64,000 bases of DNA, from contig JAISSU010000029.1 in NCBI GenBank assembly GCA_031272985.1, positions 186,001-250,000 on the forward strand, written 5' to 3'. Position 1 is the first letter of the stretch; every line of letters begins with the position of its first letter. The DNA is from Lachnospiraceae bacterium. GTDB lineage: Bacteria; Bacillota; Clostridia; Lachnospirales; Lachnospiraceae. Of this stretch, positions 18,838 through 27,249 are shown piece after piece. The translations under genes and the position numbers were made by a program. Below the pieces are notes generated by a model. It did not search any database. It was not told where the DNA came from and saw only the letters and a list, made by a program, of their open reading frames with translations.

Positions 18838-19584
18838 ATGAATTCAAAAGACATCAAGGTTATATTTTTCGACGTGGGAGCCACGCTCAGAGTAGTTATT
18901 GAAGATGCTGAATATTCCTATGCGGCTGAGGAGGAGCTGATGAAGCTCGTGGGCGCGACGATGCCGCATGATGAATTTGTAGAAATGCTTACCGAAAGAT
19001 GGGAAAACTACAGACAGTACTCTAAAAAATCATTATTGGACGTATCGGAGATGGAGCTTTGGATGCATAAATTGCTTCCTGATTATCCGCCGGAGCTCAC
19101 TTCTAAAAATGCCGCCAGACTCACCAGACTCTGGAGGAATCACGACGGCAGAAGAGATTTCCGCCCAGGTACCGTAGAGACCATAAAGGAACTCGCAAAG
19201 CGCGGCTATAAGCTTGGCATTATTGCTAATACGGTCACAGAGACCGAAATACCCGATTGGATGGTGGAATATGGTGTTGCTCATTTATTTGAGGCGACTT
19301 TGCTTTCTTCAAAGGTCAGAATCAGAAAGCCGGACCCCGCCATTTACCTTCTCGCTGCCAGAGCGGCAGGGGTAGAGCCTTCGGACTGCGCATATGTCGG
19401 AGATAATCCGAATCGTGACGTAGATGGCACGATTGATGCGGGCTACAGCGTGATGGTTCGCATTGATGATTTGGATAAACCCTCAAAGGAAAAAGCGAGC
19501 AAGAAACACGAGCCGCATTATATAATCCACGAAATGAAAGAATTATTGGATATTTTCCCGCCGAAAGAAGGAGGACTTGATTAA
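18838..19584 (+). CDS. HAD-superfamily phosphatase-like protein 1
   Basis: 248 residues from ATG 18838, with AGGAGG nine bases upstream; TTG 18832 is too close to that site. Motif I is FFDVGATL: nucleophile Asp12 is present but the usual second Asp (general acid/base) is Gly14. Motif II is IIANT, motif III lysine is in RKPDP, motif IV is YVGDNPNRD. A helical cap lies between motifs I and II (about residues 20-110). The fold predicts phosphate-ester hydrolysis in the cytoplasm, but the changed second Asp leaves the reaction open. First of three tandem paralogues; its TAA overlaps the next ATG by one base. Confidence 0.85.
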   Translation: MNSKDIKVIFFDVGATLRVVIEDAEYSYAAEEELMKLVGATMPHDEFVEMLTERWENYRQYSKKSLLDVSEMELWMHKLLPDYPPELTSKNAARLTRLWRNHDGRRDFRPGTVETIKELAKRGYKLGIIANTVTETEIPDWMVEYGVAHLFEATLLSSKVRIRKPDPAIYLLAARAAGVEPSDCAYVGDNPNRDVDGTIDAGYSVMVRIDDLDKPSKEKASKKHEPHYIIHEMKELLDIFPPKEGGLD

Positions 19585-20345
19585 TGACTACACAGGTAGA
19601 GCAGATTTTTTTCGACGTAGGGGACACGCTTCGCATTGTCGTTGAGGACGATGCGCACCGCGCAAATGCCTATAAAAGAGTGACGGAACTTTTGGGAGTG
19701 GATGCCGACCCCTTTGAATTCGCCGAAGTATTAAATGAAAGATACGAAGGCTACCGTAAATGGGCTACAAAGGCCTGGGTGGAATTACCTGAGGCGGAGT
19801 TATGGCATCAGTTTCTTACCCCCGATATCCCTCGTGAGGTAACAGATAAAAATGCCGTAGAGCTCACATATTTATTTCGCCAGTTCAAGGGTTACAGAGT
19901 GACGGCGGATAATGCAATGGAAGTCGTGCAGGAGCTTACAAAACGCGGCTATCATCTTGGAATCATCAGTAATGTTATCACCTCTCAGGAGTTACCTGAT
20001 TGGCTAAAGGATGATGGTTTAGAACCTTATTTTAGTCCCGTTGTGCTTTCATCCACCACAGGCATCAGAAAGCCCGATCCTCGAATTTACGAGATTGCCT
20101 TAAAGGAGGCGAATCTCACACCTGATAAATGCTGCTACATAGGTGACAATGTCGAGCGTGATATGGGAGGTTCGCACACGGTAGGCTTCGGAATGCGAAT
20201 CTTAATTGATCATAAGGGCGTTATTAAAAGAGAATTTACAGAGCTTACAAAACCCGATGCAATCATCACCGGTTGCATGGATTTATTGGATATATTCCCG
20301 GGCGACGGTCGGATAAATACCGAATCCAAGTGGATGTATAAGTAA
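19584..20345 (+). CDS. HAD-superfamily phosphatase-like protein 2
   Basis: 253 residues. Paralogue of its neighbours with the same cap (YEGYRKWATKAW in place of YRQYSKKS). Motif I FFDVGDTL (Asp11 nucleophile, Gly13 where the acid/base Asp is expected; an Asp sits one residue later), motif II IISNV, motif III RKPDPRIY, motif IV YIGDNVERD. The ribosome binding site GGAGGA lies inside the end of the first HAD gene and the start shares a base with its stop. Substrate unknown. Confidence 0.85.
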   Translation: MTTQVEQIFFDVGDTLRIVVEDDAHRANAYKRVTELLGVDADPFEFAEVLNERYEGYRKWATKAWVELPEAELWHQFLTPDIPREVTDKNAVELTYLFRQFKGYRVTADNAMEVVQELTKRGYHLGIISNVITSQELPDWLKDDGLEPYFSPVVLSSTTGIRKPDPRIYEIALKEANLTPDKCCYIGDNVERDMGGSHTVGFGMRILIDHKGVIKREFTELTKPDAIITGCMDLLDIFPGDGRINTESKWMYK

Positions 20346-20357
20346 CTCTTTGCACTT

Positions 20358-20441
20358 TGTGCCCTGAAGGTCTTCGACAAACTCTTCCTCACTCGCATGC
20401 TTGCGAGCCTTGCTTGAAGGTTTGTCTTAAGCGCGGGCACA
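20358..20441 (+). other. nested inverted repeat between HAD genes 2 and 3
   Basis: Three stacked helices in 84 bases: TGTGCCC with GGGCACA (outer), GACAAAC with GTTTGTC (middle), and CTCGCA-TGCT-TGCGAG (tip), with CTTCC/GAAGG-like pairing between. No U run follows, so it is unlikely to be a terminator. It could set relative expression by protecting or cutting the operon mRNA, or be a mobile palindromic element. Confidence 0.55.
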
Positions 20442-20523
20442 CATACAAATCAGATATTGTGATTAATTGGCAATTTACGGACGGCAATCCGCTGCCCGCA
20501 TGAAATGAAGGAGAAATAATACC

Positions 20524-21291
20524 ATGGCATACGATATCAAGGCAGTCTTTTTCGACCTCGGTAATACCCTGAGGATTTTGCATAAAGACGCCGATTACCA
20601 AAAAGAAGCAAAAGAAAAGTTCGCGAAGCTTTCGGGCACTGATTTAACGCCCGACGAATTCATCGAAATGATAAATTACCGTTATCAGGGGTACAGAAAA
20701 TGGTGCTTTAATACCGAAAAAGAAGCTACCGAGGAGGATTTGTTTTCAAAATGGCTCCTGCCTGAGTATCCGAGAGACGAGGTACTAAAAAATGCCAAAG
20801 AAATGGCTTATCTTTATCGTCAGACCGAAGGGAAGAGATTAGTCGTTCCCAGTGCCCCGGCAGTTATAGACGAGCTTAAGAATCGCGGTTATTCTCTCGG
20901 AATAATCAGTAATCTCGTGACTTCAATAGAAGTGCCCGAGTGGCTTTCTTCATCGGGACTTGGGAGCTACTTTGATCCGGTTATACTGTCTTGCGTCTGC
21001 GGGCTTCGTAAACCAGGCATTGAAATATTCAAATTAGCCGAAAAGCTCTCCGGCATTCCGCTTTCACAGGTGGCGTTTGTGGGAGACAATATTGACAGAG
21101 ATATTCCCGGATCACGTCAGGCAGGCTGCGGACTTAATATCCTATATATTACGCCTGAAAAGCTCTCAAAGCATCCCATGACTGATGAGAATCGTCCCGA
21201 CGCCGTAATTCATAGGCTGGTTGAATTGCTTGAATTATTACCTAAAGTCGGACAGGTAAATGAAGAATTCATGATTACGGAGAATAAATAA
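20524..21291 (+). CDS. HAD-superfamily phosphatase-like protein 3
   Basis: 255 residues. Third tandem paralogue: motif I FFDLGNTL (Asp11, Gly13), motif II IISNL, motif III RKPGIEIF, motif IV FVGDNIDRD. The cap includes YQGYRKW, shared with paralogue 2. AAGGAGA precedes the ATG. It is separated from paralogue 2 by a large inverted repeat but has no promoter of its own that I can see. Likely cytoplasmic phosphoester hydrolase or relative; substrate unknown. Confidence 0.85.
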   Translation: MAYDIKAVFFDLGNTLRILHKDADYQKEAKEKFAKLSGTDLTPDEFIEMINYRYQGYRKWCFNTEKEATEEDLFSKWLLPEYPRDEVLKNAKEMAYLYRQTEGKRLVVPSAPAVIDELKNRGYSLGIISNLVTSIEVPEWLSSSGLGSYFDPVILSCVCGLRKPGIEIFKLAEKLSGIPLSQVAFVGDNIDRDIPGSRQAGCGLNILYITPEKLSKHPMTDENRPDAVIHRLVELLELLPKVGQVNEEFMITENK

Positions 21292-21332
21292 GGGGTTAAC
21301 CCTTGACTAATATAAGAAACGGAGGTATTAGC

Positions 21333-22913
21333 ATGAGCGAAAACGTTTACGGAGGAAAGGCTCTGGCAAAGGCTGTCAGAGAAGCTTACCTAAACGGAGC
21401 GGATGATTATTATATGGAGCCGATGTCTGAAATCGATGATAAGGGTGAGGGCGTAGGCAGGATTAAGGACGGCGACGCGGTTATTTTCTGCTGTCGCAGA
21501 GGAGAGCGAGAGGTCGAACTGACCGATGCTTTCACAGATGATTCGTTCGCGTTTTTCGACAGAAAGAAATTAAACGATCTGGATTTTGTGATTTTGACAA
21601 TGTATCACGAGAAATATACAGATATCCCGATTGCTTTCGCGCCCGAAAAAGGAAAAAATACTCTCGCGGAATGCATTTCCAAGGCAGGAAAGAATCAGTT
21701 CCACTGTGCGGAATCTGAAAAATATGCACATGTTACATATTTCTTAAACGGCGGAAATAATGCACCCTTTGAGGGCGAGACAGATTTTAAAATTCCTTCT
21801 CCCAAAGGAGTTCCCTTTGATTCAGTACCGGAATTATCCCTTCCTTTAGTCGCAAAAGAAGTCGAAAACGCGCTCGAAAAAGGCTATGATTTCATCGTTA
21901 CTAATTTTGCGAACGGGGATGTAATCGGACATACCTCCAATTCCGAGGCGAAGGTCGCTTGCGCGGCGGCCGTAGATAAATACTTGGGTGAAGTTCTCGA
22001 AAAAGCGAGAAAGGAAGGCTATGTGACCGCTATTACCGCTGACCATGGTAATTTAGAGTTGCTTTATACCGATAATGGAAAGCCGCACGTAGCGCACACC
22101 GCTAATCCGGTCGCGTTTATCATTGATGACCCGAAAGCTGATTCCCTGCCGACTCCCAAAGAAGGGAAATTAGGGGATATTTCTCCCACTGTTTTGCATG
22201 TGCTCGGCATCGAAAAGCCTGCAGATATGGATGGTGCGGATTTAATGGATGGCTATGATTTCGGTGAGAATAGAAAGATGCTTCTTATCATCCTTGACGG
22301 TTGGGGATTGGGAGAGGAAAATGAAACGAATCCCATATTCACGGCAGACACACCCGTATGGGATAAATTGCTTTCACAAAATCCATGGTCGAAGCTTCGC
22401 GCCTCGGGCGAGGCAGTAGGTCTGCAGGGTGGAAAGCCCGGAAATTCCGAAGCCGGACATAGTAATATCGGAGCGGGGCATGTTGTATTACAGGATGACG
22501 TTCGGCTCGATAAGGCTATGACAGACGGTTCATTTGAGAAAAACGAAGTATTTCTCGATACAATGAAAAAAGTTAAAGAGCGAGGCGGGAATCTTCATCT
22601 TTTGGCGCTCCTTACGAAAAAGTCCTCTCATGGCTCGATAGATTATCCGTTAATGCTCCTAAAGATGGCAAAAGAAGCGGGGCTAAATGAGGTATTTGTT
22701 CATATTATTTTCGACGGGCGCTCTACTTTGCCCGGAAGTGCACCTGATTTACTCGAAGAGCTCGAAGAGAACATAAAGAGCATTGGAATCGGGCGCATAG
22801 TGGACGGGGTTGGACGAGGCATCGTACTTGACCGTGACGGTAATTACGCTAAAATAGAAAAATCATATAATATGTTGCTTTTTGGTGCACCCTTGAGGTA
22901 CGATAGTAAGTAA
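21333..22913 (+). CDS. circularly permuted cofactor-independent phosphoglycerate-mutase-like protein
   Basis: 526 residues from ATG 21333, which follows GGAGG; the earlier TTG at 21303 precedes that site. The two halves are in swapped order compared with iPGM. Residues 6-307 match the usual C-terminal half: CRRGERE for FRPDR, ESEKYAHVTYF, the metal-site GDVIGH (Asp196, His200), ITADHG (Asp237, His238) and AHT (His255). Residues 317-526 match the usual N-terminal half: LIILDGWGLG (Asp322), GNSEAGH with the phosphoserine position Ser372, SSH (His433), FDGRS (461-464), and DRDGNY. The junction falls within the transferase domain. The last Asp of the family's DGRD motif is Ser. Phosphotransfer within the alkaline-phosphatase superfamily is likely; true mutase activity is unproven. 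Confidence 0.85.
   Translation: MSENVYGGKALAKAVREAYLNGADDYYMEPMSEIDDKGEGVGRIKDGDAVIFCCRRGEREVELTDAFTDDSFAFFDRKKLNDLDFVILTMYHEKYTDIPIAFAPEKGKNTLAECISKAGKNQFHCAESEKYAHVTYFLNGGNNAPFEGETDFKIPSPKGVPFDSVPELSLPLVAKEVENALEKGYDFIVTNFANGDVIGHTSNSEAKVACAAAVDKYLGEVLEKARKEGYVTAITADHGNLELLYTDNGKPHVAHTANPVAFIIDDPKADSLPTPKEGKLGDISPTVLHVLGIEKPADMDGADLMDGYDFGENRKMLLIILDGWGLGEENETNPIFTADTPVWDKLLSQNPWSKLRASGEAVGLQGGKPGNSEAGHSNIGAGHVVLQDDVRLDKAMTDGSFEKNEVFLDTMKKVKERGGNLHLLALLTKKSSHGSIDYPLMLLKMAKEAGLNEVFVHIIFDGRSTLPGSAPDLLEELEENIKSIGIGRIVDGVGRGIVLDRDGNYAKIEKSYNMLLFGAPLRYDSK
21338..21351. promoter_or_regulatory. operator-like site inside the iPGM-like coding start
   Basis: CGAAAACGTTTACG matches the regulon palindrome at every fixed position but lies 3 bases past the start codon, in codons 2-7. 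It could act as an internal roadblock or auxiliary operator, or be chance. Confidence 0.4.
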
Positions 22914-22917
22914 TCAA

Positions 22918-22938
22918 AGTCGGGGGCTTCCCCCGACT
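22918..22938. repeat. perfect GTCGGGGG palindrome after the iPGM-like gene
   Basis: AGTCGGGGG-CTT-CCCCCGACT, nine perfect pairs and a three-base loop, with no T run. It separates the iPGM-like gene from lacI and could reduce read-through. It belongs to the same palindrome family as 12393, 51975 and 52038. Confidence 0.6.
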
Positions 22939-22964
22939 CCCAATAAGAGGTAGGGGGTCTCTGT

Positions 22965-23972
22965 ATGAAAAAGGTAACGATTAAGGATATCGCAAACGAA
23001 GCCGGCGTTTCATATGCTACAGTATCGAGGGCTCTTTCGGGGAGCAATGAAATCTCCACCGAAACTAAAAAGAGAATACTCGGGATTTCTAGGAAGCTCG
23101 GCTATACGGCGAACACCGTAGCACGTTCTTTAGTGGCGAATGAGACTAAAATAATAGGTCTGATCGTGGGGAGCGTTAATAATCCTTTCATGTCGGAGAT
23201 TGCCTACCATCTGGAACTTAAAGCCAGAGCAAAGGGCTACAATCTTATGTTTTGTAATTCCTTCAATGATATAAAGCAGGAGGAGGAAGCTTATAAACTT
23301 ATGATAGGCCGTCAGGTGGATGGCATTGTGATTGTCCCCACATCCAGCAAATCATATGACAGGTTAAAGCCTTATGTGAGACAGGTTCCGACTGTGTTTT
23401 TCAGTGATAATCTTCGGGATATGCACGAATCTTATGTGTCTGTGGATAATCTTCGCGGTACATATATTGGAACGAAGTACCTGTATTCTATCGGACACAG
23501 GAAAATAGTATATTTTGCGAGGAGACTCGGCAGCATCACTCATGAGCTTCGTCTGGAAGGTTATCTAAAAGCCTGCGATGAGTGCGGAATTAAGGCTGAT
23601 TATGTCGACTCCTCGTTTTCATCTTCATCTGTTGAGAATGGCTATCAGTTGGCAAAGGATTTTTTCGCGGATAAGAGCAGAAAAGCAACGGCGATTTTTG
23701 CTTCTACGGACACCATTGCATTGGGTGTCCTTAAAGCTGCACAGGAAGCGCATATTTCCATACCAAAGGATCTTTCGCTGATGGGTTTTGATAATATTTC
23801 GTTTGTGGGCTTACCTTGTATAGAGCTTACTACCATTAACCAGCCGTTAGAAACAATGGCTGCTGCCACAATGTCAATATTAATAGATAAAATAACCGAT
23901 CCGGATGCCGGCTATTATCATACTATCGCGGAGCCCTCCCTGATAGTACGTAATACCTGCGCGCAGATCTGA
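22965..23972 (+). CDS. LacI-family transcriptional regulator
   Basis: 335 residues, the normal size. The N-terminal helix-turn-helix is TIKDIANEAGVSYATVSRAL, followed by the hinge region (NTVARSLVANET) and a periplasmic-binding-protein-like effector domain to the C-terminus. It lies 51 bases after the iPGM-like gene, downstream of the HAD operon, and close to the operators it would bind. The CGnAAACGTTTnCG palindromes with a central CG are what the family typically recognises through its HTH and hinge helices. By position it represses the importer, HAD, PHP-PfkB and EEP units; the inducer is probably an organophosphate or a product of it. Confidence 0.93.
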   Translation: MKKVTIKDIANEAGVSYATVSRALSGSNEISTETKKRILGISRKLGYTANTVARSLVANETKIIGLIVGSVNNPFMSEIAYHLELKARAKGYNLMFCNSFNDIKQEEEAYKLMIGRQVDGIVIVPTSSKSYDRLKPYVRQVPTVFFSDNLRDMHESYVSVDNLRGTYIGTKYLYSIGHRKIVYFARRLGSITHELRLEGYLKACDECGIKADYVDSSFSSSSVENGYQLAKDFFADKSRKATAIFASTDTIALGVLKAAQEAHISIPKDLSLMGFDNISFVGLPCIELTTINQPLETMAAATMSILIDKITDPDAGYYHTIAEPSLIVRNTCAQI

Positions 23973-24118
23973 AACTTAGCCTGAATATCAAATTAATATA
24001 TGCCTGAATTATTCCTGCAATCAGCCGTTTCTATGTCCATAACTTAAGTTTGAAAAGAGATCGGCGACTGACTGCAGGTGATTTATTTATGTTTATAAAT
24101 TTATTAGCGAAAATTTAA

Positions 24119-25015
24119 TTAGCGAAAAAATTCATTGATGTAATTTTCAACATCTTCGCGGTTCCCCATGAATGGCTGAGCTTTTTCCATTTTAAGTGAT
24201 ACAGTGGCCGCGGCGGTGAGAAGGGCTTCCGGTATATTATGTGTCAGACGCTCGGTAATGTAGCTCGCAAATGTCGTATCTCCGCGCCCGCTGCGACCGG
24301 ACAAATTCCTCGGTTTCAGAGGCTCGGTGTAAAAGTCCTCTCCATCGTATATTAAAACCTCAGTATTATGTGTAATCATTATTTCCTTTGCGCCGAACGA
24401 ATAGAGTATTTTTGCGGCTTTGCGCCTGTCTGAAGTGCCGGTCATGACCTCGGCTTCCGCCGCGTCGGTTTTTAGGAATGTTATGAGAGGCAAAAGCTCT
24501 TTTTTGCGCGGCCAATCATAGAATTGCATCGTTTTGTTACTCTCAACGCAGCGTAAAAATCCCTGAACATCCACAGCCACCTTTGCGCGTTTTGCGCTTA
24601 GCTCAATAACACTTTCTTCAATATCGCCGTTCATGAGTCCCGCAATATGGTAAATGGCGGCGTCAACTTCAGGAATCTCTGAAGGTGTATATGGATCTAT
24701 TCTGCTTATTACCTCGCAGGTGCGTTTTTCCTTATCGGCACTTAGATAATTATTGGCAATTGAAGTACTTAAAGCGCTTTTTGCAGGAATCACGTCCACA
24801 TTGGGAGCACCCTTAAAAATCAGCGAATTGTCGATTGTTTCAGGATTACATTTAGAATATACGCAAACCTTATGCCCGAGATTAGCGGCTGCGTATGATG
24901 AATAAATGACCGCCCCTCCGATTTCGTGAACAGTGTGTTCCAGATGGTCAGTATTTACATCCAATGATGGCTGACCGATGATGAATAAATCATATTTGTT
25001 ACCTGCCATTTTCAT
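24119..25015 (-). CDS. PfkB-family carbohydrate kinase
   Basis: 298 residues. Ribokinase-fold features: N-terminal FIIGQPSLDVN, GGAVIYSSYAAANLG (substrate lid region), and C-terminal SGRSGRGDTTFASY with the catalytic Asp in GRGD, where GAGD is usual. It should phosphorylate a sugar or nucleoside using ATP. Second gene of a minus-strand operon after the PHP gene (43-base gap). The ribosome binding site AAAGGAG is 28 bases upstream of the ATG, with a hairpin in between. A kinase among phosphatases suggests the liberated sugar is re-phosphorylated for catabolism, an inference. Confidence 0.85.
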   Translation of the reverse strand: MKMAGNKYDLFIIGQPSLDVNTDHLEHTVHEIGGAVIYSSYAAANLGHKVCVYSKCNPETIDNSLIFKGAPNVDVIPAKSALSTSIANNYLSADKEKRTCEVISRIDPYTPSEIPEVDAAIYHIAGLMNGDIEESVIELSAKRAKVAVDVQGFLRCVESNKTMQFYDWPRKKELLPLITFLKTDAAEAEVMTGTSDRRKAAKILYSFGAKEIMITHNTEVLIYDGEDFYTEPLKPRNLSGRSGRGDTTFASYITERLTHNIPEALLTAAATVSLKMEKAQPFMGNREDVENYINEFFR

Positions 25016-25025
25016 TTTTCGGTAT

Positions 25026-25041
25026 CGGTATCACGATACCG
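25026..25041 (-). promoter_or_regulatory. hairpin between ribosome binding site and start of the PfkB gene
   Basis: CGGTATC and GATACCG are inverted arms lying between AAAGGAG and the ATG on the minus strand. Folded as a 6-bp stem with a 4-base loop, it would bring a distant ribosome binding site to near normal spacing. Confidence 0.4.
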
Positions 25042-25058
25042 ACTCCTTTCCCATGTGT

Positions 25059-25775
25059 TTAGAGTGCACCTAATCCGGATTCTTTGATAATCTCCGGATG
25101 TACAATGCTTTTTAGTTTATAATTGCGCGATTCAATCGCTGATTTCAGATCATATGAGTCTGCGATCCTTTTGGGGAAAATCACAGCAGCGCGTCCCTCT
25201 TCTCCGATTCTGTGCGTGTCAGAAGAGCAGGTTCTAAGCAAAGAGGGCATTTCCTTTGCGAGAGAAAATGCCATCTCATCATGACTGTCATGACGAGGAT
25301 TTGCATTTACAATCTCAACTCCATGAAGATAATTAGCGGACACTGTCTCATTTAAATCTCTGAAGGGGTGCGCCTGAATAATCAAAAGTCTATCCGTATA
25401 TTTCTCATAGAAGTCTTTTATTGTGCTGCGGTAAAGATAAGGATTATTCAGAAGGAATTCCTCATCTACGCCGTAAATTAAGTAATCGTTAAGAGATGGC
25501 TCAAATCTGATTTCCAATCCCAATATCACATCCAGGCCCAGCTTTTCTCCCTCTGCTTTTGCTGCTTTATAGCCTTTCAGGTACTCAGATACACATGACT
25601 CCCAGTTATCTTTACAATCCAAAGAACTGATATAGGTCTCGTGAAGATGGTCTGTCACCGCTATGCCTGAATATCCCAGATCATGATACATTTTTGTGAT
25701 ATCTGCTGCCGCAATATGCCCGCAGCGGCTCGTTTCCTTTGTGTGTAAATGAATTTCGTAAGAGTATTCCTGCAT
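25059..25775 (-). CDS. PHP-domain phosphoesterase
   Basis: 238 residues covering a single PHP domain. Metal ligands seen in order: HLHT (His8, His10), VTDHLH (Asp, His), LGLEIRF (Glu), QAHPF (His), and SSDTHR (Asp, His). The family hydrolyses phosphomonoesters or phosphodiesters with a multi-metal site; known members act on histidinol phosphate, nucleotides and cyclic phosphates. First gene of the minus-strand operon behind a strong promoter with an operator, so it belongs to the regulon. Exact substrate unknown. Confidence 0.88.
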   Translation of the reverse strand: MQEYSYEIHLHTKETSRCGHIAAADITKMYHDLGYSGIAVTDHLHETYISSLDCKDNWESCVSEYLKGYKAAKAEGEKLGLDVILGLEIRFEPSLNDYLIYGVDEEFLLNNPYLYRSTIKDFYEKYTDRLLIIQAHPFRDLNETVSANYLHGVEIVNANPRHDSHDEMAFSLAKEMPSLLRTCSSDTHRIGEEGRAAVIFPKRIADSYDLKSAIESRNYKLKSIVHPEIIKESGLGAL

Positions 25776-25816
25776 TGATATTCTGCCTTTCTATACTGCC
25801 TTGCTTAAGCTGATTA

Positions 25817-25830
25817 CGTACACGTTTACT
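25817..25830. promoter_or_regulatory. operator of the PHP-PfkB operon
   Basis: CGTACACGTTTACT, a degenerate copy of the regulon palindrome, downstream of the minus-strand promoter. Its reverse complement shares AAACGTGTACG with the site at 14302. Confidence 0.5.
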
Positions 25831-25841
25831 TAAGCCTGTTT

Positions 25842-25870
25842 ATCATAATCCGCGCTAAAAAAAATGTCAA
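25842..25870 (-). promoter_or_regulatory. promoter of the PHP-PfkB operon
   Basis: Read on the minus strand: TTGACA (25870-25865), 17 bases, TATGAT (25847-25842). The expected start overlaps or just precedes the operator. Confidence 0.75.
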
Positions 25871-26040
25871 CTCTTTCACAACTTTTTGTCATTTTTTGCA
25901 AATATTTTTTTGTTCCGTGAAAATAAAAACCGGAGAAAGCCCGCAAATTTGCCGAAATTATTGCGATTGTCTCAAATCCCTATTTCAAGGGCTTTTTGAA
26001 GGAAAAAGCGAAAAAAATTTAAAGAAAAAACAATCAGTGA

Positions 26041-26069
26041 TTGACAATTTACCTCTTAGGCTTTAATAT
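26041..26069 (+). promoter_or_regulatory. promoter of the EEP-HAD operon
   Basis: TTGACA (26041-26046), 17 bases, TAATAT (26064-26069). It diverges from the PHP promoter, with about 170 bases between the two -35 boxes. Confidence 0.75.
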
Positions 26070-26082
26070 GTAATAAAACGTT

Positions 26083-26096
26083 CGCAAACGTTTGCA
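26083..26096. promoter_or_regulatory. LacI-type operator of the EEP-HAD operon
   Basis: CGCAAACGTTTGCA, thirteen bases after the -10 box, extended by TTC and GAA arms (26081-26099). Confidence 0.7.
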
Positions 26097-26123
26097 GAAA
26101 ATATGCATAAGGAGGTCAGCGTT

Positions 26124-27173
26124 TTGAGCAGCGATTGGAATGAAAGACTTAAACTGGCGGCGACGCAGATTGGCATAAAGCCACATGCGGATATTTTGCG
26201 GGAGTACCTGCCTGAGTTTTTAGAGCCGGAAGTCGAAAATGGTTTTTCGAAGAAGGGTAATTATCCTTTGAAGTGTGCGATTTTTAATCTTGAGCAGGGC
26301 AATTTCATTGATCAGATAAAGACTTACTTTAAATACCATACAGAGCTTCGTGATTTAGACGTTATTTTCGGAAATGAATTGGACAGAGGAATGAATCGGA
26401 CGGGGAATAGAAATATCTCCCGCGAGATGGCAGAATTGCTCGGGATGAATTACGCGTATGCGATAGAGTTCTATCTTCGTGAGATTGATCCCGGAAAGAA
26501 TTCCGAGGGCTTTCATGGGAATACTATATTTTCGAGATATCCGCTGTCTAATGTTAAGGTAATCAATTTACCCATCGGCTATGAGTGGTTCAATAAAGAG
26601 GGCGACAGCCGTCTGGGGACCAGAATCGGCATCTTCGCCGAGATCAATCCCGAAGGAAAAGGGAAAATAGGATTAGCATGTGTACACCTTGAGAATCGAG
26701 CCACGCCGCAGAAAAGGAGCGAACAGCTTCTCTATATTATAGAAGAGGCACAGAAGCACTTCGGAGATATCCCCGTTTTAATCGGCGGAGATATGAATAC
26801 GAATACTGTAGACGGAGATAATCCACTGGAGATGCAGTATTTACGCGATCATCCTGAGGAGGAGTATTTGAGGCTCGGTTCCGTTCCCACATATGAGCCG
26901 CAGATGGCCACGGCTTTAGGCTATGGATACTCTTACGCGGATTGCAATGTATTCGCGAAGTCCACGAGGCGTAAGCCGATGGGGGACGGCGGCACGATAC
27001 ACCTTAATCTGGATTGGTTCTACCAGAAGGGCTTAAGGTGCAAGGATGCAAAGAAAATCGAGAGCATCTTCCACTTGCAGGCACTTAAAGACGCGCCTGC
27101 GGACTTAAAGAAATGGCACGGGCAGGAGATGTCCGATCATGACATAGTCTTAGTGACCTGCGAGATAGCATAA
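26124..27173 (+). CDS. endonuclease/exonuclease/phosphatase-family protein
   Basis: 349 residues from TTG 26124, seven bases after AAGGAGGT; ATG 26103 lies before that site. Catalytic motifs of the DNase I/sphingomyelinase-type fold appear in order: FNLEQG, FGNELDRG (metal Glu), HGNTIFSRYPL, VHLENR, GGDMNTN (Asp/Asn) and MSDHDIV (catalytic SDH). There is no signal peptide, so it acts in the cytoplasm. In the regulon context a phosphodiesterase or phosphatase on an imported organophosphate is more likely than a nuclease; this is inference. Confidence 0.85.
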   Translation: MSSDWNERLKLAATQIGIKPHADILREYLPEFLEPEVENGFSKKGNYPLKCAIFNLEQGNFIDQIKTYFKYHTELRDLDVIFGNELDRGMNRTGNRNISREMAELLGMNYAYAIEFYLREIDPGKNSEGFHGNTIFSRYPLSNVKVINLPIGYEWFNKEGDSRLGTRIGIFAEINPEGKGKIGLACVHLENRATPQKRSEQLLYIIEEAQKHFGDIPVLIGGDMNTNTVDGDNPLEMQYLRDHPEEEYLRLGSVPTYEPQMATALGYGYSYADCNVFAKSTRRKPMGDGGTIHLNLDWFYQKGLRCKDAKKIESIFHLQALKDAPADLKKWHGQEMSDHDIVLVTCEIA

Positions 27174-27249
27174 GCTACATTGCAAAAGGGATGCAGCCTA
27201 AAAGCCTGGCCATCCTAATGTGAGAAAAGATGAAAGGCAGAGTAATCAT

